The notes under the pieces: generated by a model
What the model saw: only the letters and a program-made list of their open reading frames with translations
What the model was told of the DNA's origin: nothing
Database searches by the model: none
In this document: positions 7,971-15,765 of the stretch, piece after piece
Numbering within the stretch: position 1 is the first letter of the stretch
How the letters are laid out: the number at the start of each line of letters is the position of its first letter
Program-made: the position numbers and the translations under genes
NCBI GenBank assembly: GCA_023446155.1
Contig: JAEXIT010000009.1
Coordinates: forward strand, 1 to 64,000
DNA length: 64,000 bases
Reading direction: 5' to 3'
Source of the DNA: Bacteroidota bacterium
GTDB taxonomy: Bacteria > Bacteroidota > Bacteroidia > Flavobacteriales > Flavobacteriaceae

Positions 7971-8975
7971 TTATTTGGTATGAGTATATGTGATCAAATC
8001 TATTATTCGGGAAGAATAGCCGATTTCATTGTCATACCAGCCTACAACTTTTACCATTTTATCGATTACGGAGGTCAACTGTGCATCAAATAAACAAGAG
8101 GTTGGATTACCAATAATATCGACCGAAACAATTGGATCTTCGGTGTACGATAAGGTGCCTTTTAAAGTGGTCTCGGAAGCCTTTCGGAAAGCTTCATTGA
8201 TTTCGGCAATACTAACCTGACGTTTTACATTAAAAGTAATATCGGTCAGGGAACCGTCGGGAACGGGAACCCGTATACCACAACCACCCATTTTGCCATC
8301 CAGATCCGGGAAAATTTTAGTTAAAGCTTTGGCCGCACCGGTTGTAGTGGGGACAATCGATTGTGCCGCACCTCTGGCTCTTCGCAAATCTTTATGCGGT
8401 TGGTCGTGTAGACTTTGATCGGTCGTATAGGAGTGTACCGTTGTGATATAAGCTTGTTCAATACCACATAGTTCCTGAATGACTTTGATCATCGGAGCAG
8501 CATTGTTGGTCGTACAACTGGCATTGGAAATAATACGTTCCGAACCGTCCAGAATCGAGTCGTTTACACCCAATACTACGGTTTTAATGATGTCGTCTTC
8601 AGCCGGAGCCGAAAGAATCACTTTTTTGGCACCCGATGTAATATGGGCTTCCGCCAACGGATAAGTTTTGAATTTTCCAGTCGCTTCCACCACAATATCC
8701 ACATCTAACGGTTTCCAGTTTAATTTGGAAATTTCTGTTTCGTGGAAAAATGGAAAAGCCCGGCCATCGATACTAATGGACGTCTCATCAAATGTAACGG
8801 TATTGGGAAGTACCCCATGGATACTGTCATATTTGATCAAATGTGCCATCGTCCTATTGTCGGCAATATCGTTAATCGCTACGACTTCTATGGTAGGATG
8901 GTTTAACAACAATCGGAACAGATTGCGCCCGATTCTGCCAAAACCATTAATGGCAATTCTAATTTTTGGATTCAT
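7971..8975 (-). CDS. gap: Glyceraldehyde-3-phosphate dehydrogenase, type I
   Basis: This is the glycolytic/gluconeogenic dehydrogenase that converts glyceraldehyde 3-phosphate to 1,3-bisphosphoglycerate. The Rossmann motif INGFGRIGRNLFR lies at residues 9-21 and the catalytic Cys154 in SNASCTTNNAAP. Asp36 after the second beta strand favours NAD. The usual SCTTNCLAP has become SCTTNNAAP, losing the second Cys, a variant seen in some paralogues. WYDNEIGYSSR near the C-terminus is intact. The gene is preceded by lipA on the same strand with only 33 bp between, so the two may be cotranscribed. Confidence 0.95.
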   Translation of the reverse strand: MNPKIRIAINGFGRIGRNLFRLLLNHPTIEVVAINDIADNRTMAHLIKYDSIHGVLPNTVTFDETSISIDGRAFPFFHETEISKLNWKPLDVDIVVEATGKFKTYPLAEAHITSGAKKVILSAPAEDDIIKTVVLGVNDSILDGSERIISNASCTTNNAAPMIKVIQELCGIEQAYITTVHSYTTDQSLHDQPHKDLRRARGAAQSIVPTTTGAAKALTKIFPDLDGKMGGCGIRVPVPDGSLTDITFNVKRQVSIAEINEAFRKASETTLKGTLSYTEDPIVSVDIIGNPTSCLFDAQLTSVIDKMVKVVGWYDNEIGYSSRIIDLITYTHTK

Positions 8976-9008
8976 TTCAGTGTCCGTATATTGTGGGTTG
9001 ACCGCTAT

Positions 9009-9881
9009 TTATAAAATGTGTTTTTGTGCATGGTAGGACGAACGTACCAAAGCGCCGCTTTCTACATGGCGGAATCCGAGTTCTTTACCGATGGCTTCGT
9101 ATTTGGCAAATTGTTCCGGCGTGATAAATTCTTTTACCGGTAAGTGTTTTTTACTTGGTTGCAGGTATTGTCCAATGGTTACAATGTCTACATTCGCCTC
9201 GCGTAAGTCTTTCATAGTCTGAATCACTTCTTCTTCGGTTTCGCCAAGTCCTAACATAATACCGGATTTGGTACGACGAATACCCTGGTCTTTTAAATAT
9301 TTCAGTACGGCAAGACTACGGTCGTATTTCGCCTGAATCCGAACCTCACGGGTCAGACGGCGAACGGTTTCCATATTGTGGGATACTACTTCCGGATTGG
9401 CTTCTACAATACGGTCGATATTGCGTTCCATACCCTGGAAATCAGGGATAAGGGTTTCTAAAGTGGTTTCCGGATTCATTCTGCGGATGGCTTTTACGGT
9501 TTCTTTCCAGATAATGGAACCACCATCTTTAATATCATCACGGTCTACACTGGTAATTACCGCGTGTTTGATGTTCATCAGTTTGATGGAACGCGCTACT
9601 TTTTCAGGTTCGTCCCAGTCTACAGTTTCCGGACGACCGGTTTTTACGCCGCAAAAGCCACACGAACGCGTACAGGTATTCCCCAGGATCATAAAGGTTG
9701 CTGTTCCTTCTCCCCAACATTCTCCCATGTTCGGACAACTTCCCGAGGTACAAATCGTATTTAGTTTGTATTTGTCTACAAGTCCTCGTAATTCGGTATA
9801 TTTTTTTCCGGTCGGAAGCTTTACGCGTAACCATTTCGGTTTTCCGGTCGGAAGGATATTTGTATCTAAAACAGTTTCCAT
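9009..9881 (-). CDS. lipA: Lipoyl synthase
   Basis: LipA is a radical SAM enzyme that inserts two sulfurs into protein-bound octanoyl groups to form the lipoyl cofactor of 2-oxoacid dehydrogenases and the glycine cleavage system. Cys70, Cys74 and Cys77 (CTRSCGFC) bind the radical SAM cluster. Cys44, Cys49 and Cys55 bind the auxiliary cluster that donates sulfur, and the C-terminal RSSYHAQKH supplies its serine ligand. The 290-residue length is typical. A -7 box lies close upstream, predicting a very short leader. Confidence 0.97.
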   Translation of the reverse strand: METVLDTNILPTGKPKWLRVKLPTGKKYTELRGLVDKYKLNTICTSGSCPNMGECWGEGTATFMILGNTCTRSCGFCGVKTGRPETVDWDEPEKVARSIKLMNIKHAVITSVDRDDIKDGGSIIWKETVKAIRRMNPETTLETLIPDFQGMERNIDRIVEANPEVVSHNMETVRRLTREVRIQAKYDRSLAVLKYLKDQGIRRTKSGIMLGLGETEEEVIQTMKDLREANVDIVTIGQYLQPSKKHLPVKEFITPEQFAKYEAIGKELGFRHVESGALVRSSYHAQKHIL

Positions 9882-9900
9882 TCCTGATAATTTTGAAACG

Positions 9901-9908
9901 CAAAGATA
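9901..9908 (-). promoter_or_regulatory. Putative -7 promoter box for lipA
   Basis: On the minus strand the sequence TATCTTTG matches the Bacteroidota -7 consensus and ends 19 bases before the lipA start codon. A matching -33 element was not recognised. Confidence 0.5.
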
Positions 9909-10005
9909 CGTAATGTTGTTTATTTGTGATAGTCCGTTTAACGCATTTTTAAATAGACAATACCGATCAGGAAATTGTCCGAAAATGGCTTTATTTTAAA
10001 AATTG

Positions 10006-10013
10006 TATCTTTG
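10006..10013 (+). promoter_or_regulatory. Putative -7 promoter box for nhaA
   Basis: TATCTTTG matches TAnnTTTG and lies 40 bases before the nhaA start. It faces the lipA promoter across a short divergent region. Confidence 0.5.
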
Positions 10014-10053
10014 TAATTATCGATAAAAAGCCGTTTAATTTATTCTAAGCATA

Positions 10054-11205
10054 ATGAAAACTACCAAATTGTTTACCGAGTTTTTTGATAACGAAAAATC
10101 TTCCGGGATTGTTTTGATCTTTTGTACCCTGATTTCGCTACTACTGGCCAATTCCGGATTACAGGAATTTTATCAGAGTATCTGGCATTTCGAATTGGGA
10201 TCACATTCGTTTGAACATTGGATAAATGATGGTTTGATGACGATCTTCTTTTTTCTGATCGGACTGGAGTTGGAACGGGAAATATACAAAGGAGAACTTT
10301 CGAATATCAAAAATGCAATGTTGCCCATTTTTGCCGCTATGGGCGGTATGGTGGTTCCTGCGGCGATTTATATGATTTTTAATCACGGTACGCCAACACA
10401 GGCGGGTGCCGGAATTCCGATGGCAACCGATATCGCTTTTGCGTTAGGGGTATTGTCGCTGTTGGGGAGTCGGGTGCCGTTGTCGCTAAAAGTATTTCTG
10501 ACGGCCTTAGCTGTAATCGACGATTTGGGCGCCATTCTGGTAATCGCTATTTTTTATACCGATCATTTATCATTGCTGAATTTAGGAATTGCTTTGGGAA
10601 TCATGGGGGTGTTATTTGTCTTTAATCGTTTAAAAGTGAATAATCCGTTTCCTTACCTTTTAGGAGGGGTGTTGATGTGGTATTTCATGCTAAACTCAGG
10701 TATTCATGCTACAATAACCGGTGTGTTACTGGCCTTCGTTGTGCCTTTTGGAGATGGCGGTAAAAAAACGATTTCATATAAAATGCAGCACGTTTTGCAC
10801 AAACCGGTGGCCTTTTTTATATTGCCGTTGTTTGCTTTGGCCAATACGGCCATCGTAATCGGAAACAATTGGGTAGAGGGATTGATGCATGAAAACAGTA
10901 TTGGGATTTTCCTGGGATTGGTTGTTGGAAAACCACTGGGCATCTTTTTGTTTAGTTTTACAGTAGTTGCCGTAGGAATCTGTAAACTACCCGGAGATTT
11001 AAAATGGAAACAGGTATTAGCAACCGGTTTTCTGGCGGGTATCGGTTTTACCATGTCTATATTTATAACCCTATTGGCTTTTAAATCGCAGGCCGAAGAT
11101 ATTACGATTTCCAAAATTGCCATCCTGATTTCGTCATTGGTGGCCGGAGTCATCGGATTTGTTTTTCTGAAATTTTCATTGGATACTAAAAAAGAAACCC
11201 TATAA
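10054..11205 (+). CDS. nhaA: Na+/H+ antiporter NhaA
   Basis: NhaA expels sodium in exchange for protons at the inner membrane and controls pH and salt tolerance. The protein has about a dozen hydrophobic segments. The transport-site acidic pair is visible as Asp156-Asp157 in ALAVIDDLGA, and the unwound helix region carries GIPMATDIAFALGV. The 383-residue length matches the E. coli protein. It is monocistronic and ends at a bidirectional terminator shared with the convergent tonB gene. Confidence 0.96.
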   Translation: MKTTKLFTEFFDNEKSSGIVLIFCTLISLLLANSGLQEFYQSIWHFELGSHSFEHWINDGLMTIFFFLIGLELEREIYKGELSNIKNAMLPIFAAMGGMVVPAAIYMIFNHGTPTQAGAGIPMATDIAFALGVLSLLGSRVPLSLKVFLTALAVIDDLGAILVIAIFYTDHLSLLNLGIALGIMGVLFVFNRLKVNNPFPYLLGGVLMWYFMLNSGIHATITGVLLAFVVPFGDGGKKTISYKMQHVLHKPVAFFILPLFALANTAIVIGNNWVEGLMHENSIGIFLGLVVGKPLGIFLFSFTVVAVGICKLPGDLKWKQVLATGFLAGIGFTMSIFITLLAFKSQAEDITISKIAILISSLVAGVIGFVFLKFSLDTKKETL

Positions 11206-11230
11206 AAGGAACATGTACACAATAATATAA

Positions 11231-11265
11231 AAAAAGCCTGTCCGATTGCTATCTGACAGGCTTTT
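11231..11265. terminator. Bidirectional terminator between nhaA and tonB-like gene
   Basis: The stem AAAAGCCTGTC / GACAGGCTTTT (arms 11232-11242 and 11255-11265) has a 12-nt loop and A and T runs on opposite sides, suited to closing both convergent genes. Confidence 0.85.
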
Positions 11266-11306
11266 ACATATAAAGCATTTTCATCTTGGTTCTTTTCTCT
11301 TTCTTC

Positions 11307-12128
11307 TTAATTCACATTCACGGTTATTGGAAGGTTATAAGCAGTACGTGCCGGTTGACCGTTTCGGTAGCCTGGTGTCCATTTGGTTGTGATGGAATTT
11401 AATACCCGAATGGCTTCTTTGCCCAAACCATATCCCGGATCTCGTGTTACCCGGATATTGGATAAACTACCGTCTTTTTCGATTACGAAATAAACCATGA
11501 CTTTAAAGGTTTTAAATTCTTCCATTTCCGGAGTTTTAAAACGTTTACCAATGGTTGCCAAAAAAGAATCAATTCCGCCTGGGTATTGTGGTAATGCTTC
11601 CAGCTCGTAGGTGGCATTGATGCTGTTCCCACTTTCCGTTCCGTTTCCGTTTCCATTCCCCGCTGGTTGTACAGCAACGCTAAGACTGGTGGTCGTACCA
11701 ACTCCTTCACTGTTTTCACTGCTGATGGCGGCATTTTTCAGATCGTCATTGGTAGGAACTTCCTGAGTAGCCTGATTTTTAGCAACCGGTGTAAAACCAA
11801 CATATTTAATTTTTTTTACCGGATCGGAAGGCGTGGTTTCCAGTTTCGGTTCTTCTGTTTTTTTAGGCAATTTAGGCGTAAGATCCGCAATAACAATTAT
11901 GTCGTCGGGTGTTTTTGTGAGGGTACCGGCCATATCGTTTCCATTGTTGAGTGAATTCATAACAATCGGAATAGCAATGGCGGTACTTAGTAGGAAAACA
12001 CCGGCAAACAACGCTTTTAATGTTGTTTTTGGGTTTTCGGCACGTAATTGATAGGCTCCATACGCTTTGTTGCGGCCCTCAAAAACCAAATCGAGCCATT
12101 TGGTTTCGTAGATGTTTAATTTAGACAT
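11307..12128 (-). CDS. TonB-family energy transducer
   Basis: The protein has a short cytoplasmic N-terminus (MSKLNIYETKWLDLVFEGRN), a single signal-anchor helix at about residues 37-57, a Pro/Lys-rich periplasmic linker and a C-terminal TonB domain with YPGGIDSFLATIG and later GYRNGQPARTAYNLPITV. TonB proteins pass proton-motive energy from ExbBD to outer-membrane receptors. The N-terminal FEGRNKAYGAYQLR segment is typical of Bacteroidota TonB. No exbB or exbD is nearby, so the partner must be elsewhere. The gene lies downstream of an ECF sigma factor on the same strand with a 160-bp gap. Confidence 0.88.
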   Translation of the reverse strand: MSKLNIYETKWLDLVFEGRNKAYGAYQLRAENPKTTLKALFAGVFLLSTAIAIPIVMNSLNNGNDMAGTLTKTPDDIIVIADLTPKLPKKTEEPKLETTPSDPVKKIKYVGFTPVAKNQATQEVPTNDDLKNAAISSENSEGVGTTTSLSVAVQPAGNGNGNGTESGNSINATYELEALPQYPGGIDSFLATIGKRFKTPEMEEFKTFKVMVYFVIEKDGSLSNIRVTRDPGYGLGKEAIRVLNSITTKWTPGYRNGQPARTAYNLPITVNVN

Positions 12129-12291
12129 GATAACGTAGTTTAAGGTTATTATATAGTGGATATACCTTTAATAACGTTGGATGTTGTAGTATTATTATTT
12201 CAAATGTTAATAAAATAATAAATATTTCTGATATTAGGATTTTGATAAGGTATTCTGAAATCGCGAGGGGTTTGGGTTGCGAAAAATTGAA

Positions 12292-12858
12292 TTATTTTTT
12301 TTGCTGAATGATTTCAGCCAATAGCTTTTTAGCGCGTAGTAATTTGATTTTAACATTATTCAGCGGTTCTTCCAGCTGATCGGAAATCTCCTGATAGCTC
12401 ATCTCCTGAAAATAGCGTAGTTGAATAACCTCCTGATATGCCGGTTTTAATTCTTTAATGTATTGTAATAACCGCGCCAGATTTTGTTCTTTAATGATTT
12501 CGTCTTCAATGGTAGGAGTGGAGTCGATTACGTTGTAGGCCTGTTGGTTTTCTTCGTCGATGGTGCCCAAAAATAAAGCCGATTTCTTTTTGCGAAGCAT
12601 GTCGATATGTACATTTTTGGCAATGGCAATCAACCAGGTATTAAAACCAAACTCAGGATTGTAGGTGGTAATTTTATCAAATGCTTTGGCAAAGGTCTCG
12701 ATTGCAATGTCTTCTGTATCGGTTTCGTTTTCCGTACGTTTTAGCATAAATCCGTAAATCTCATTCCAGAAAAAGTCCAGTAAAAATGTAAAAGCTACCT
12801 GATCGCCGTTTTTTGCTTTTTCAATATTTTTTTGAATTATTTCCGAATTTATTTCCAA
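12292..12858 (-). CDS. ECF-type RNA polymerase sigma factor
   Basis: Region 2 (FLLDFFWNEIYGFMLKRT, then DTEDIAIETFAKAF and NTWLIAIAKN) and region 4 (AYQEVIQLRYFQEMSYQEIS) identify a sigma-70 family extracytoplasmic-function factor. An ATG start at 12939 would put about 90 bp inside the upstream glycosyltransferase gene and add an unusual N-terminus. I prefer the TTG at 12858, which begins LEINSEIIQKNIEKAK and leaves a 10-bp overlap. That choice is inferred. No anti-sigma gene is adjacent. A DNA-binding domain is present only as region 4. Confidence 0.85.
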   Translation of the reverse strand: MEINSEIIQKNIEKAKNGDQVAFTFLLDFFWNEIYGFMLKRTENETDTEDIAIETFAKAFDKITTYNPEFGFNTWLIAIAKNVHIDMLRKKKSALFLGTIDEENQQAYNVIDSTPTIEDEIIKEQNLARLLQYIKELKPAYQEVIQLRYFQEMSYQEISDQLEEPLNNVKIKLLRAKKLLAEIIQQKK

Positions 12859-13955
12859 TGTACCGGTTTTGAAAAAGAGTTGGTAAAATATACGTTTAGT
12901 TGCGTGAAGATAAGGATTAATTCGATAAATGGGAACCAATACATGACATCTTTTTCATGTAGTTTGCCCGAAGCATAGCCCAAAGTGATCCAGGTAAAAA
13001 TATAGCGAACAACAATCAATCCCGTTACAATCATCCATTGGAACTGAAATGCCAATAGTAAAATGGCCAGTATAAAAAATGCCAGTTGTGAGAAAAAGAA
13101 CAATCCCAACTGGAATTTATCAAAGCTTTTATAGTAAGACGCGGTCGAAACATGACGGCGTTTTTGTTGGAACCAGCTTTTGTAACTGGTTTTGGGAGCC
13201 GAAATGGTAAAGCTCTCCGGACTGTAACAAATCGTAGTGTTCTTACTGTTTGCAGCCTGGTTGATAAACAGATCATCGTCGCCGGAGCGCACTTTCATAT
13301 GATCCATAAAACCATTTACTTTAAAAAATTCTTCTCGTTTATACGCCAGATTGCGCCCCACTCCCATATAGGGTTTGCCCATTTTTGCCCACGAAAAATA
13401 CTGAACGGCTGTTAAAAGCGTTTCAAAACGGATAATTTTATTTAAAAAAGAGCCTTTAATTTTTTCGTACGCACCATATCCTAAAATAATGGTTTTATGC
13501 AGGGTGAATTGTGAGGTCATTTGGCTAATCCAATCTTTGGAGGTCGGATAGCAATCGGCATCCGTAAAAAGTAAATATTCTTTTCGGGCCGCTTTGATTC
13601 CAAGTGTGAGGGCAAATTTTTTATTTCCCCAAAAGGCTTCGTTATTCTGAACTTTTACCAGTCGGATGTTGGAATATTGTTTCTCAAATGCTTCAAAAAT
13701 CTCCAAAGTATCGTCGCTGGAAGCATCGTCAATTAATACAATCTCATAGTCGGGATAATTCTGATCGGCTAAAAGCGGGATGTATTTAGCCACGTTTTCA
13801 GCTTCATTTTTAGCACATACAATTACCGAAACCGGAATGCGTTTTGAGGTGATTTTTTGTGCCGGTGCAAATGCAAATTTGCCGAAAACGATCAAATAAT
13901 AGAAAATCTGGATGGCAATAATTCCGATAAAAAGATAGAGTAGAATTGTTAACAT
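12849..13955 (-). CDS. Membrane glycosyltransferase, family 2
   Basis: GT-A fold motifs are visible: VSVIVCAKNE, DDASSDDT for nucleotide sugar, DADCYP as the DxD site, SGDDDLF for the catalytic base and QKRRH in place of QxxRW. There is one N-terminal hydrophobic helix and two or three near the C-terminus. The start at 13955 gives MLTILLYLFIGIIAIQIFYY, a normal membrane anchor, whereas the longer frame adds 25 unlikely residues. The acceptor is unknown; a cell-surface polysaccharide or glycolipid is likely. The 3' end overlaps the sigma factor gene. Confidence 0.85.
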   Translation of the reverse strand: MLTILLYLFIGIIAIQIFYYLIVFGKFAFAPAQKITSKRIPVSVIVCAKNEAENVAKYIPLLADQNYPDYEIVLIDDASSDDTLEIFEAFEKQYSNIRLVKVQNNEAFWGNKKFALTLGIKAARKEYLLFTDADCYPTSKDWISQMTSQFTLHKTIILGYGAYEKIKGSFLNKIIRFETLLTAVQYFSWAKMGKPYMGVGRNLAYKREEFFKVNGFMDHMKVRSGDDDLFINQAANSKNTTICYSPESFTISAPKTSYKSWFQQKRRHVSTASYYKSFDKFQLGLFFFSQLAFFILAILLLAFQFQWMIVTGLIVVRYIFTWITLGYASGKLHEKDVMYWFPFIELILIFTQLNVYFTNSFSKPVHWK

Positions 13956-14042
13956 ATGCAATTCATCATGATGATTAATGAAGCGACAAAGGTACGAATC
14001 AAATGTTAAATCCCAATTGGAATTTAACAAATTCGTCGCGGC

Positions 14043-14657
14043 TTATTTTCGGTTTTTTCGCATTTCCCGGGCAATGCTAATGGCATTCGGATGGTTTTGG
14101 TTTTCCAGCTTTTCGATAATAGCCGAATGGTTCTTGTCATCCCGGTTTTGTGAGAGTTTGTGAACCGCCTGAATTTCATCGATAGTGATCTCAAAGGCTG
14201 TGATGCCATTTACCTGACGCATGGTTTTAGCCGACAATCTTTCGATGTTTACTGGGTTTTCGGAACCGACTTCGTATTTGTCGACCAGCTTTTTAAGGGC
14301 AAATAACAACTCATCGCCTTCAATGAGGCGAATGGTGCCGTAAATGTGTACCGCAATATAATTCCACGTAGGGACATTTTCATGATCGTACCAGGAAGAC
14401 GAAATATAATGGTGCGGGCCATTGAAAATAGCCAGTACCATAGCACCGTTTTCTAAGGCAGCCGATTGCGGATTGGCTTTAGCAATATGACCGTAAAGGA
14501 CTTCCTTTCCATCCGGGTTGTGTTCCAGTTCCAATGGAATATGAGTGCCCCATGGTTTGCCTTCGGTTTGGTTGATCAGTATCCCAAAACTATGCTGTCG
14601 GATAAAAGCACGGATTGCTTCGGGATCGTTATTTCGATACTGCTCGTCGATATACAT
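14043..14657 (-). CDS. FMN-binding negative transcriptional regulator, PaiB family
   Basis: The 204-residue protein begins MYIDEQYRNNDPEAIRAFIR and contains PWGTHIPLELE, GHIAKANPQ and ISSSWYDHENVPTWNYIAVH, all typical of PaiB-like split-barrel flavin-binding proteins. In Bacillus PaiB represses sporulation and protease genes. In Bacteroidota the family is better regarded as flavin-reductase-like, with function untested. It starts one base after the murB stop, so the two genes are almost certainly cotranscribed. Confidence 0.85.
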   Translation of the reverse strand: MYIDEQYRNNDPEAIRAFIRQHSFGILINQTEGKPWGTHIPLELEHNPDGKEVLYGHIAKANPQSAALENGAMVLAIFNGPHHYISSSWYDHENVPTWNYIAVHIYGTIRLIEGDELLFALKKLVDKYEVGSENPVNIERLSAKTMRQVNGITAFEITIDEIQAVHKLSQNRDDKNHSAIIEKLENQNHPNAISIAREMRKNRK

Positions 14658-14658
14658 A

Positions 14659-15672
14659 TTAAATAATATTGACTTCGGCTTCTATGGCAATGCCGAATTT
14701 CTCGAGGATGGTTTTCTGGATGTTTTTTGAAACAGCCAGAATTTCCGCTCCGGTAGCCTTACCGTAGTTTACCAATACCAGTGCCTGATGCTGGTGTATT
14801 CCGGCATCACCAAATCGCTTGCCTTTAAAACCAGCCTGTTCGATAAGCCATCCCGCAGGTACTTTTACTTCCGTATCAGATACTGTATAATGCGGCATAT
14901 CCGGATATTCACGGTGTATTGTGTCGTAAGCCGCTTTGCTGATCACCGGATTTTTAAAGAAACTACCGCTGTTTCCAAGTTCTTTTGGGTCGGGAAGTTT
15001 GCTCTGACGGATCGCGATCACGGCATTGCTTACGTCTTTAATCGTCGGATGGGTAATGTTGTGACGCGTTAATTCCGCTTCGATGGCACCATATGAGGTG
15101 TTGATTTTATGTTGGATTCGGGTCAGTTTAAAAATGACCGACAGGATTACATAGCGATCCTTTTCCTGATTTTTAAAAATACTCTCGCGGTAACCAAACT
15201 GGCATTGCGCTTTGTTGAAAGTTACAATCTCCTGTGTGGCAATATTCATCGCCCGACAGGATACAAAGGTGTCTTTGATTTCCACACCATACGCACCGAT
15301 ATTCTGAATCGGGGTAGTGCCTACATTGCCGGGAATCAGCGACAGGTTTTCCAATCCGCCTAGTTCCTGATCAATACACCAAAGTACAAATTCGTGCCAG
15401 TTTTCACCGGCTTTGGCTTGTACCAGGGCATAGTCGTCATTTTCTTCAAGTATGCTTTTGCCTTTTAAATTAACGTGGATCACCAGTCGGTCGATGTCTT
15501 TCGTGAGTAGCATATTACTGCCACCGCCCAAAATAAAAGGTTTTTCCGAATGGTGCTCTTGTAAAACGGTCGCCAGTTCGGTTTCATTACTAACCGAAAC
15601 AAAGGTTTTGGCTTTAGCATCGATCCCGAAGGTGTTGTATTTTTGAAGCGAAAAGTCTGAAGAAATGTTCAT
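14659..15672 (-). CDS. murB: UDP-N-acetylenolpyruvoylglucosamine reductase
   Basis: MurB reduces enolpyruvyl-UDP-GlcNAc to UDP-MurNAc with FAD and NADPH, the second committed step of peptidoglycan synthesis. FAD-binding segments FILGGGSNML and IQNIGAYGVEIKDT are visible, and GNSGSFFKNP holds the proton-donating serine. The start at 15672 (MNISSDFSLQKYNTFGI) matches the family. The longer frame starting at 15759 adds an unlikely aromatic-rich leader. It is tightly followed by the PaiB-like gene. Confidence 0.94.
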   Translation of the reverse strand: MNISSDFSLQKYNTFGIDAKAKTFVSVSNETELATVLQEHHSEKPFILGGGSNMLLTKDIDRLVIHVNLKGKSILEENDDYALVQAKAGENWHEFVLWCIDQELGGLENLSLIPGNVGTTPIQNIGAYGVEIKDTFVSCRAMNIATQEIVTFNKAQCQFGYRESIFKNQEKDRYVILSVIFKLTRIQHKINTSYGAIEAELTRHNITHPTIKDVSNAVIAIRQSKLPDPKELGNSGSFFKNPVISKAAYDTIHREYPDMPHYTVSDTEVKVPAGWLIEQAGFKGKRFGDAGIHQHQALVLVNYGKATGAEILAVSKNIQKTILEKFGIAIEAEVNII

Positions 15673-15765
15673 GAATATGTAGGCTTTTTTAAGGATGTAA
15701 AAATAGGTAAACCATTTTAAATTCTGTTTCTTTTCGCTGTCAGAATTCATAAAAAACAAAGGAGA

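Noticed and set aside
11232..11265. GACAGG-containing stem that resembles the REP core
   Set aside because: The loop is 12 nt, the stem lacks the REP centre AGGTTTT/AAAACCT, and the A and T runs mark it as a terminator.
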